Below are positions 1 to 5,912 of a stretch of DNA of 9,027 nt, one piece after another. The stretch spans positions 1-9,027 of the forward strand of contig JBHGXS010000030.1 of the NCBI GenBank assembly GCA_041920565.1, read 5' to 3'. Below the pieces are notes generated by a model, which saw nothing but the letters and a program-made list of their open reading frames with translations, had not been told where the DNA came from and did not search any database. Origin of the DNA: JAGHKQ01 sp041920565 (GTDB taxonomy: Bacteria > Bacillota > Bacilli > Bacillales > Bacillaceae_G). The first letter of the stretch is position 1. Each line of letters begins with the position of its first letter. The translations under genes and the position numbers were made by a program.

Positions 1-854
1 ATTGCAAATGCCAGCAGCTTTGTGCGGACAAGGTGAATTCCCATCGCTTGCGCTGCAATTTCATTTTCACGAACCGCTTTCCAAGAACGGCCGATCTTGG
101 AATATTCCAACCTCTTTACCGCAAATATAACGAACAATAAGATAAACAATACTACAAAGTAAATTTGGCTGGAATTTACCAGATTAAAACCAAAGAAGGA
201 TGGTGCTTTAATAGAAGCAAGTCCCATGGCACCGTTTGTAATGTTGATCGGCTTGTCCAAGTTATTGAAGACAATGCGGATAATTTCCCCGAATCCAAGG
301 GTTACAATGGCCAAGTAATCTCCTTTTACACGCAATACCGGAATACCGAGAAGAACGCCGCATAATGCCGCGACAAACAAACCAATAATAAGGAAAATCC
401 AGAAGCTTTCGCCTGATAATGGATATTGTCCGAACGGCATAAAGTTGCTTGCTTGTCCGGTTGCGAAGATTCCGTACGTATAGGCACCTACTGCGAAAAA
501 CGCTACGAATCCTAAATCCAGTAATCCTGCAAAGCCGACTACGATGTTCAAGCCAAGCGCCATCGCCACATAAATTCCCACTAATGTGGCAACTTCCATA
601 TACGATTCATAAGCAGGACCGCCGCTTGCGCCAAACGGAAGTGCAACGAACATGACAAGGAGCGCAACCGCCCACTTCGCCCGAACCGGAAAGCTTGTGT
701 AATAAAGCAATAATAGAGAAAAGAGAAGCAGCAAAAACGCTACAACAGATTTTTGTGCCAAGTATAAACTTAGGGAAGTGACGACGATGTATAGTGCAAT
801 CAGTATTCCTTGAGCTAGCTTGTTACCTTCTAAATAAGCGATCAGTTTTTTCAT
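1..854 (-). CDS. livM: LivM-type branched-chain amino acid ABC permease (partial, C-terminus off window)
   Basis: This is an integral-membrane permease of the LivHMGF-type importer, forming the translocation path together with LivH. I translated it by eye from the ATG at 854-852 and the frame stays open for 284 codons to the window edge, so the C-terminus is missing. Hydrophobic stretches fill the N-terminal 80 residues. The LivM core follows, with VGIYVAMALGLNIVVGFAGL, LDLGFVAFFAVGAYTYG and a downstream LGIPVLRVKGDYLAIVTLGFG stretch. The cytoplasmic coupling segment, around GRSWKAVRENEIAAQAMG, is near the cut edge. The start is preceded by AGGTG at 865-861, six bases upstream and overlapping the livH stop. 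The gene begins nine bases after livH, so the two are cotranscribed and probably translationally coupled. Substrate specificity cannot be told from the permease, and amide or urea importers share the fold. ATPase genes would be expected beyond position 1. Confidence 0.93.
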   Translation of the reverse strand, partial: MKKLIAYLEGNKLAQGILIALYIVVTSLSLYLAQKSVVAFLLLLFSLLLLYYTSFPVRAKWAVALLVMFVALPFGASGGPAYESYMEVATLVGIYVAMALGLNIVVGFAGLLDLGFVAFFAVGAYTYGIFATGQASNFMPFGQYPLSGESFWIFLIIGLFVAALCGVLLGIPVLRVKGDYLAIVTLGFGEIIRIVFNNLDKPINITNGAMGLASIKAPSFFGFNLVNSSQIYFVVLFILLFVIFAVKRLEYSKIGRSWKAVRENEIAAQAMGIHLVRTKLLAFA

Positions 855-863
855 CTTTTTCAC

Positions 864-1850
864 CTACACTTTCTCTGTAACTGCTTTACCGAAGATGCCT
901 TCCGGCTTGAAGATCAGCACGATAATTAAGATGGCAAAAGCAAATACGTCTTTGTATTCTGCGCCAAGTGTACCGGCAGAGAGGATAGACAAGTTGGCTG
1001 CCGCGAACATTTCCAATACTCCCAATAAAATGCCGCCAACCATGGCGCCTCGAATGTTTCCAATCCCTCCAAGAACAGCTGCCGTAAAAGCTTTCAATCC
1101 TAAAATGAAGCCGATGTACGGATCGATTGTTCCATATTGAATGGCAAACAGTACTCCTGTTGCTCCGCCTAAAGCTGAACCGATGAAGAAAGTTAACGAA
1201 ATGACCTTGTTTACGTTTACGGACATTAATGCCGCTGTTTCACGATCTTGTGCTACGGCGCGCATCGCCATGCCCCATTTTGTTTTGTTAACGAAGAAGT
1301 CCAGTGCAACCATCATGATGATTGCGATGACAATAAGAATGAGAGATGATGACTTTACTTGTGCATTATTGAATGTTGATAAAATAGATGATGCTTTAAT
1401 TGTTGTTTGATCTGTAAAGAGAGTCGGTCCTGTAATGATGTAATTTCCTTTCTTCAATTCTGTAATGAAGCGGACAAGATCTTGAAGCAAGAAGGATACA
1501 CCAATCGCTGTGATCAGTGTGATCAGCTTTGGAGCGGAACGCAACGGACGGTACGCCACTCGTTCAATTCCCATTCCCACAAATCCCGTCAGCACAGAAG
1601 TCACGACCAATACGAGAATGAGAGCAAGAAGCGCAGGCATGACGGCCATCCAGCCAAGTCCTGTCAAGATCAGAAGTATGGCTGTTCCGATAAATGCACC
1701 GGTCATAAAAATTTCGCCGTGAGCAAAGTTGATGAGCTCCAAAATACCATACACCATTGTATACCCAAGAGCTACAATCGCGTATACTGCTCCAAGCGTC
1801 AAACCATCGATTAATACTTGCGGTAATGTATGCAAAATTTCAGTTAACAT
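864..1850 (-). CDS. livH: LivH-type branched-chain amino acid ABC permease
   Basis: This 328-residue membrane permease pairs with LivM in the cytoplasmic membrane. Family-typical segments are the N-terminal DGLTLGAVYAIVALGYTMVYG followed by LINFAHGEIFMTGAF, and the C-terminal LGLKAFTAAVLGGIGNIRGA with GGILLGVLEMFA. The cytoplasmic loop RAVAQDRETAALMSVNV matches the EAA-like coupling helix that contacts the ATPase. It looks slightly longer than I expect for LivH (about 290-310), apparently because of a polar insert near residues 110-150. The ATG at 1850-1848 is preceded by GAGGGG at 1861-1856 with a five-base spacer. The frame is closed three codons upstream by a TGA that also ends a 19-codon small ORF. 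Unlike many liv operons, livH is 244 bases from livK and has a terminator and its own likely promoter in between. The identity as a family member is secure; the exact substrate is inferred. Confidence 0.95.
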   Translation of the reverse strand: MLTEILHTLPQVLIDGLTLGAVYAIVALGYTMVYGILELINFAHGEIFMTGAFIGTAILLILTGLGWMAVMPALLALILVLVVTSVLTGFVGMGIERVAYRPLRSAPKLITLITAIGVSFLLQDLVRFITELKKGNYIITGPTLFTDQTTIKASSILSTFNNAQVKSSSLILIVIAIIMMVALDFFVNKTKWGMAMRAVAQDRETAALMSVNVNKVISLTFFIGSALGGATGVLFAIQYGTIDPYIGFILGLKAFTAAVLGGIGNIRGAMVGGILLGVLEMFAAANLSILSAGTLGAEYKDVFAFAILIIVLIFKPEGIFGKAVTEKV

Positions 1851-1859
1851 GAATTCCCC

Positions 1860-1919
1860 TCACTTTCTTGATTTTGATTCCAACACGAGCGTTACGCCTT
1901 CATGATTTTGGATATGCAT
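1860..1919 (-). CDS. 19-residue leader-like small ORF upstream of livH
   Basis: On the minus strand, AGGAGGG (1930-1924) is followed after four bases by ATG at 1919-1917. The frame reads MHIQNHEGVTLVLESKSRK and ends at TGA 1862-1860. That stop overlaps the SD of livH and lies nine bases before the livH start, an arrangement typical of translational coupling. The SD is better than those of livH and livM. Five of 19 codons are Ile, Val or Leu (ATC, GTA, CTC, GTG, TTG), clustered in the middle. I do not recognise the peptide. It may be a coupling or sensing leader, or a chance frame behind a strong SD. No convincing attenuator hairpin was found between it and livH, so amino-acid attenuation is not supported. 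Confidence 0.4.
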   Translation of the reverse strand: MHIQNHEGVTLVLESKSRK

Positions 1920-1964
1920 GCATCCCTCCTAAAAAAATTCAGATTATTTTTATTATTAAGAATA

Positions 1965-1993
1965 ATGATAAATAATTTTACACTATTAGACAA
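1965..1993 (-). promoter_or_regulatory. Putative sigma-A promoter for livHM
   Basis: On the minus strand, TTGTCT (1993-1988) is separated by exactly 17 bases from TATCAT (1970-1965). These match the consensus at 4 of 6 and 5 of 6 positions. Transcription would begin near 1958, leaving a leader that contains the small ORF. The surrounding sequence is very AT-rich, so chance matches are likely. The presence of a terminator between livK and livH makes a separate promoter reasonable. Confidence 0.4.
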
Positions 1994-2015
1994 TTCTTTT
2001 TTTATAACCTTCAAA

Positions 2016-2030
2016 AATTTGTAGAAAATT
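2016..2030 (-). promoter_or_regulatory. CodY-like box upstream of livH
   Basis: The minus strand reads AATTTTCTACAAATT, which matches the CodY consensus AATTTTCWGAAAATT at all but two central positions. It lies upstream of the proposed livH promoter, centred about 33 bases from the -35. CodY is the low-GC Gram-positive global regulator that responds to branched-chain amino acids and GTP and classically controls such transporters. The distance from the promoter is large for simple repression. Confidence 0.4.
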
Positions 2031-2055
2031 GTACTTTTATTCTTGTTTGAATTCA

Positions 2056-2085
2056 GAAGAAAAGGCATGGCAAGCAAGCCATGCC
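2056..2085 (-). terminator. Intrinsic terminator after livK
   Basis: A perfect 8-bp stem GGCATGGC/GCCATGCC (2085-2078 and 2071-2064 on the minus strand) has a six-base loop and is followed by TTTTCTTCT. It starts about nine bases past the livK stop codon. The short stem and interrupted U-tract suggest it may be partly read through, which would give more receptor than permease. Confidence 0.75.
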
Positions 2086-2094
2086 ACATAGATT

Positions 2095-3285
2095 TTATTT
2101 TCCTACTTCGTCTTCTTGTTTGCCCGGGTATTTTTGCTCATCGAACTTGTAGATATATACTTTTGCATATTCGTTGTCGCCTTTTTCGTCAAAGCTTACT
2201 TGCGTAACAGCACCGTTGTAATCTTTTACTTTACGCACAGCGTCACGAACTTGCTCACGGGAAGGAAGCTTGTTGCCGTTTGCTTTAATCGCATCCTTCA
2301 ATCCTTGTAATAATACGCCTGCAGCGTCATAACCGTATGCAGAGTAACCTTCTACTTCTTTATTGAATTTCTTTTCGTACGCTTCAGCGAACTTTTTACC
2401 TGTATCAGACTTCATCGGATCTGCTGCGATGGAAGTATAGTATGTATCCTTAATAGATGCACCCGCAATTTCCACTAACGTTGAAGAGTCGATGCCGTCC
2501 CCGCCCATGATTGGGATATTTAATCCTTTTTCACGTGCTTGTTTTACTAACAACCCCGCTTCTGCGTATAATCCGCCGAAGTATACTAAGTCCGGCTTGC
2601 TTGCCAGTACTTTGTTTAATACACCGTTAAAGTCTTTTTCACCTACAGTGATGGATTCATAACCAGCAATTTTAGCGCCTTCTTTTTCTGCAGCTTCTTT
2701 AAATGCTTTTACAAGTCCTGTACCGTATGCGGTTTTATCATCGATAACAAAAATATTTTTTGCTTTTAACGTTTTAATCGCATATTCTGCTCCCGCTGGG
2801 CCTTGGAAATCGTCACGAGCACAAATGCGGTTGACAATTTTTAATCCTCTGTCTGTTACATCCGTTGCTGTATTTACCGGGGATACCATTACCACATTGT
2901 TTTTCTCATATACTTCAGAGGACGGAATCGCTACACCGGAGTTTAAGTGGCCGACTACTCCGAGAATTTCTTTGTCAGCACCGATCGATTGAGCGTTTGC
3001 TACCCCTTTTTTCGGATCTGCCTGGTCATCATACGGAACAAGCTGCACTTTAAAGCCTAATTTTTCAAACTCAGCTTTTTGTTCTTCCATTTGCAGCTGC
3101 GCTCCAAGTTTAATGGCTTCCCCTTGTGTTGCGGAAGCACCTGATAGCGGCGATTGCGTTGCAATTTTAATCACTTTCCCGCCGCCAGTTCCCGATGTAG
3201 TTTCAGAGCCTTTGGAACAGCCAGCAAAAATACCGAAAATAAGCGCGGAAGATAATACTAAAGACTTTCCTTTTTTCAATACCAC
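2095..3285 (-). CDS. livK: Branched-chain amino acid ABC transporter substrate-binding lipoprotein
   Basis: This 396-residue extracytoplasmic receptor (Peripla_BP_6 / LivK-LivJ family) captures the ligand and delivers it to LivHM. A lipoprotein signal is clear: MVLKKGKS, a hydrophobic stretch, then the lipobox FAGC with Cys23 as the lipid-modified residue, and a Ser/Thr/Gly-rich linker to about residue 35. The first lobe begins VIKIATQSPLSGASATQG, where the Ser-rich loop normally binds the ligand carboxylate. DDQADPKKGVANAQS, GVVGHLNSGVAIP, SPVNTATDV, KNIFVIDDKTAYGTGL and PDLVYFGGLYAEAG follow in family order. The start is GTG at 3285-3283, preceded by AAAGGGG eight bases upstream; a later TTG at 3279-3277 is less likely. 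The gene has its own promoter with a CodY box and its own terminator. A ligand of Leu, Ile or Val is inferred from the family and from CodY; related receptors bind other amino acids or amides. Confidence 0.93.
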   Translation of the reverse strand: MVLKKGKSLVLSSALIFGIFAGCSKGSETTSGTGGGKVIKIATQSPLSGASATQGEAIKLGAQLQMEEQKAEFEKLGFKVQLVPYDDQADPKKGVANAQSIGADKEILGVVGHLNSGVAIPSSEVYEKNNVVMVSPVNTATDVTDRGLKIVNRICARDDFQGPAGAEYAIKTLKAKNIFVIDDKTAYGTGLVKAFKEAAEKEGAKIAGYESITVGEKDFNGVLNKVLASKPDLVYFGGLYAEAGLLVKQAREKGLNIPIMGGDGIDSSTLVEIAGASIKDTYYTSIAADPMKSDTGKKFAEAYEKKFNKEVEGYSAYGYDAAGVLLQGLKDAIKANGNKLPSREQVRDAVRKVKDYNGAVTQVSFDEKGDNEYAKVYIYKFDEQKYPGKQEDEVGK

Positions 3286-3317
3286 AATAATAACCCCTTT
3301 GTTTTTTGATTTTTTAG

Positions 3318-3335
3318 AATATTTAGCTAAATATT
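3318..3335. promoter_or_regulatory. 18-bp perfect palindrome in livK leader (possible operator)
   Basis: AATATTTAGCTAAATATT is perfectly self-complementary. It lies downstream of the proposed livK promoter and 33 bases before the start codon, within the untranslated leader. With no loop and no G+C-rich stem it is more plausible as a dimer-binding DNA operator than as an RNA hairpin. I do not recognise the cognate regulator. Confidence 0.35.
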
Positions 3336-3358
3336 AACCTATGTTTCTACAACGGACA

Positions 3359-3386
3359 ACTATAGTTTTTATACAAATTCAGACAA
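3359..3386 (-). promoter_or_regulatory. Putative sigma-A promoter for livK
   Basis: On the minus strand, TTGTCT (3386-3381) is followed 16 bases later by TATAGT (3364-3359), a 5 of 6 match to the -10 consensus. Transcription would begin near 3352, giving a leader of about 65 bases. The adjoining CodY box directly upstream supports the placement. An alternative -10, TATAAA, lies slightly upstream but lacks a well-placed -35. Confidence 0.5.
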
Positions 3387-3401
3387 AATATTCAGAAAAT
3401 T
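3387..3401 (-). promoter_or_regulatory. CodY box upstream of livK
   Basis: The minus strand reads AATTTTCTGAATATT, one mismatch from the CodY consensus AATTTTCWGAAAATT. It immediately abuts the proposed -35 hexamer. A second TCTGAAT core occurs 16 bases downstream, overlapping the promoter, which may extend the site. Binding here would be expected to hinder RNA polymerase when branched-chain amino acids and GTP are high. Confidence 0.65.
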
Positions 3402-3440
3402 TAAGGTGGTGAACTTTTCAATTCACATAGTTAACATTAT

Positions 3441-3480
3441 AAAAAAATAATAACTGCCGACTATACAATCGGCAGTTATT
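3441..3480 (-). terminator. Intrinsic terminator of the parE-parC operon
   Basis: A 12-bp perfect stem AATAACTGCCGA/TCGGCAGTTATT (3480-3469 and 3460-3449) encloses an eight-base loop and is followed on the minus strand by ATTTTTTT. It lies five bases after the parC stop. This is the strongest terminator in the window. It also insulates livK from readthrough. Confidence 0.93.
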
Positions 3481-3485
3481 TTCTC

Positions 3486-5912
3486 TTACGTGTCCATTTC
3501 CCGCTGTTCTTTCCAGACATCCGTTACTTCTCCAGCCTCTGCAACATCTATAACCAGAGTTCCATTGCTATATCGATCTTTCTCTTTCATTGTCGAATAA
3601 TCAATAGCTTCGACACTATTTTTTTCCGAACGGATAAAAATATTATAATTTTCGTCTATAATTTCGACTCCAACGATCCGATATGGATTGGTTTTTACTT
3701 CTCGAAAGATGACTGTACCACGTTTTGCACGTCCGGAAAGTTCAATTTCCGAAAGTTTCATTTTCTTTACAGCCCCTCTTTGTGTGACTATGACAATATT
3801 CGAGTCGATGCTGTCGATTACAAGTGCTTTCACAATATAATCTTCATCTTTTAAATTAATACCTTTTACCCCTGCTGCACGAACTCCGATTGGGCTGACT
3901 TCCTCTTCTTTGAATAATAATGCATATGCCGCATGAGTTACTAAAAGAATATGTTGTGTACCATTTGTAAGTTGGATATCTACAACTTCATCATCATCTT
4001 TCAGATTCATTGCCACCAGCGCTCTGGAGTAACGCTGTACTTTATATTGCTTTAACTCCGTTTTCTTTACCATGCCGTTTTTCGTTGTAAAGAAAATATA
4101 CTTTTCCTCATCAAAGTTTTGAACCGCAATTGCATTGACTATGGTTTCATCGCGATCCAATGTCACGATATTGGCAAGGTGTTGCCCTATGTCTTTCCAG
4201 CGAATATCAGGCAATTCATACACCGGCAGATAGATATAATTTCCTTTGTTAGTGAAAAGGAGCATGGTATCCGTGGTATTAACATTATATTGACCAATTA
4301 AACGGTCGCTTTCTTTCATGCCGAAATCTTTTCCGCTTGAAGCATTGCGGGAACGCCAGCTTGTGCGCTTGACATACCCTTCTTTTGTAACTGTCACAAT
4401 CACGTCTTCTTGCGGAATCATGACTTCCACATTGATTTTAATTTCCTCTATTTCGTGTTCGACAACGGTACGTCTTTCATCAGCATAGGCTTTCTTTACT
4501 TTTTTCAAGTCTGTTTTAATGACTTGAAGCAATTTTTTCTCACTGCTTAAAATAGCGGTAAGCTCGGCAATTTTTTTATGTAGCTCTTCCGCTTCTTCTT
4601 CAAGAGCGGTAATGTCTGTATTCGTCAATCGATATAGCTGCAAGGATACAATCGCTTCCGCTTGTGCTTCCGTGAATGCGAAATTTTGTTTCAAATTGTC
4701 TTTCGCATCCCGCTTATCTTTGGAAGCACGAATGGTTGCAATAACCTCATCCAAAATGGAAAGAGCTTTCATCAATCCTTCAACAATATGCTGACGATCT
4801 TTTGCTTTCTTAAGTTCATAATTGGAGCGATTTGTCACGACTTCCTTTTGATGATGAATGTACGCGTCTAAAATTTCCGGCAAACTCATCAATTTCGGTC
4901 TGCGGTTGTGAATGGCAACCATATTAAAGTTATATGTCACTTGCAGCTCCGTATTTTTGAATAAGTAATTTAAGATGCCCTCTGCATTTGCGTCTTTTTT
5001 CAGCTCCACTACGATGCGCAAGCCGGTGCGGTCTGTTTCGTCCCGTACTTCCGCGATTCCGTCCAGCTTCTTATCCAAACGCAAGTCATCTATTTTTTTC
5101 ACTAAGTTTGCTTTGTTCACTTCGTATGGAATTTCTGTAATGACGATTTGCTGCTTTCCGCCGCGAATGTCTTCAATCGCTGTTTTACTGCGGATGATGA
5201 TTTTTCCTTTCCCTGTTTCATATGCTTTTTTTATGCCTTCCAAGCCTTGAATAATGCCGCCCGTCGGAAAATCTGGTCCCTGCATGACTGTCAACAGATC
5301 ATCAACTGTGCACTTTTGATTATCGATGCGCATGATCGTCGCATCAATGACTTCCCCTAAATGATGAGGGGGAATTTCTGTCGCATACCCTGCTGAAATC
5401 CCCGTAGAGCCATTAACAAGAAGGTTTGGAAACATTGCTGGTAACACAACAGGCTCTTCGCTTGTATCATCGAAGTTCGGAATAAACTCAACCGTCTGCT
5501 TATCAATATCGCGAAGCAATTCGGATGCGATTGCTGATAAACGAGCTTCCGTATAACGCATAGCCGCAGCCGGATCACCGTCAATGCTTCCGTTATTTCC
5601 ATGCATTTCCACCAGCACATTGCGGATTTTCCAGTCCTGACTTAACCGAACCATCGCTTCATACACGGAAGAATCGCCATGCGGGTGATAATTCCCGATT
5701 ACGTTACCCACTGTTTTTGCCGCTTTTCGAAACGGTTTTTCATGGCTATTTCCTTCCACATACATGGAATATAAAATTCTTCGCTGCACCGGCTTTAGTC
5801 CATCCCTTGCATCCGGCAAGGCGCGATCTTGAATAATGTATTTGCTGTATCGGCCAAAACGATCGCCAATTACGTCTTCAAGAGGCAGGTCATGAAATTT
5901 TTCCGCTTGCAT
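3486..5912 (-). CDS. parC: DNA topoisomerase IV subunit A
   Basis: This 808-residue breakage-reunion subunit of topoisomerase IV (GrlA in Gram-positives) decatenates daughter chromosomes and relaxes supercoils with ParE. The winged-helix region holds DGLKPVQRRILYSM (about 38-50). The quinolone-resistance region is HPHGDSSVYEAM with Ser81 and Glu85 (S. aureus Ser80/Glu84 equivalents), both in the wild-type state. The catalytic pair is Arg119-Tyr120 in AAAMRYTEARL. A tower and then a Lys/Glu-rich coiled-coil segment (about 434-480) follow. From about residue 500 is the C-terminal beta-pinwheel DNA-wrapping domain, which lacks a canonical QRRGGKG GyrA box and so argues for ParC rather than GyrA. 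The ATG at 5912-5910 has AGGAGAGGTGG ending six bases upstream, inside the end of parE, and the genes overlap by 23 bases, implying coupling. Length matches Bacillus ParC (about 806). Confidence 0.97.
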   Translation of the reverse strand: MQAEKFHDLPLEDVIGDRFGRYSKYIIQDRALPDARDGLKPVQRRILYSMYVEGNSHEKPFRKAAKTVGNVIGNYHPHGDSSVYEAMVRLSQDWKIRNVLVEMHGNNGSIDGDPAAAMRYTEARLSAIASELLRDIDKQTVEFIPNFDDTSEEPVVLPAMFPNLLVNGSTGISAGYATEIPPHHLGEVIDATIMRIDNQKCTVDDLLTVMQGPDFPTGGIIQGLEGIKKAYETGKGKIIIRSKTAIEDIRGGKQQIVITEIPYEVNKANLVKKIDDLRLDKKLDGIAEVRDETDRTGLRIVVELKKDANAEGILNYLFKNTELQVTYNFNMVAIHNRRPKLMSLPEILDAYIHHQKEVVTNRSNYELKKAKDRQHIVEGLMKALSILDEVIATIRASKDKRDAKDNLKQNFAFTEAQAEAIVSLQLYRLTNTDITALEEEAEELHKKIAELTAILSSEKKLLQVIKTDLKKVKKAYADERRTVVEHEIEEIKINVEVMIPQEDVIVTVTKEGYVKRTSWRSRNASSGKDFGMKESDRLIGQYNVNTTDTMLLFTNKGNYIYLPVYELPDIRWKDIGQHLANIVTLDRDETIVNAIAVQNFDEEKYIFFTTKNGMVKKTELKQYKVQRYSRALVAMNLKDDDEVVDIQLTNGTQHILLVTHAAYALLFKEEEVSPIGVRAAGVKGINLKDEDYIVKALVIDSIDSNIVIVTQRGAVKKMKLSEIELSGRAKRGTVIFREVKTNPYRIVGVEIIDENYNIFIRSEKNSVEAIDYSTMKEKDRYSNGTLVIDVAEAGEVTDVWKEQREMDT

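Noticed and set aside
1407..1814. 135-codon plus-strand frame antisense to livH
   Set aside because: It lies wholly within livH on the opposite strand, and the livH translation has clear family motifs. No SD or promoter supports the plus-strand frame.
1850..1919. Classical amino-acid attenuator or riboswitch before livH
   Set aside because: No terminator hairpin or competing stems lie between the small ORF and livH; only a weak 5-bp pairing was found.
1914..1923. 10-bp palindrome ATGCATGCAT at the small-ORF start
   Set aside because: It is short enough to be expected by chance and is explained by overlapping ATG/CAT codons around the start.
1892..2089. 65-codon minus-strand frame between livK and livH
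   Set aside because: It runs through the livK terminator, the AT-rich regulatory region and the small-ORF SD in a different frame. It has low-complexity Lys/Asn/Ile/Leu composition and no SD.
3404..3450. Plus-strand 13-codon frame starting GTG after AAGGTG
   Set aside because: It is very short, AT-rich, overlaps the parC terminator U-tract and has no plausible promoter or partner gene.
5357..5620. 87-codon minus-strand frame inside parC
   Set aside because: It is an alternative frame of the conserved breakage-reunion domain, with no independent coding evidence.
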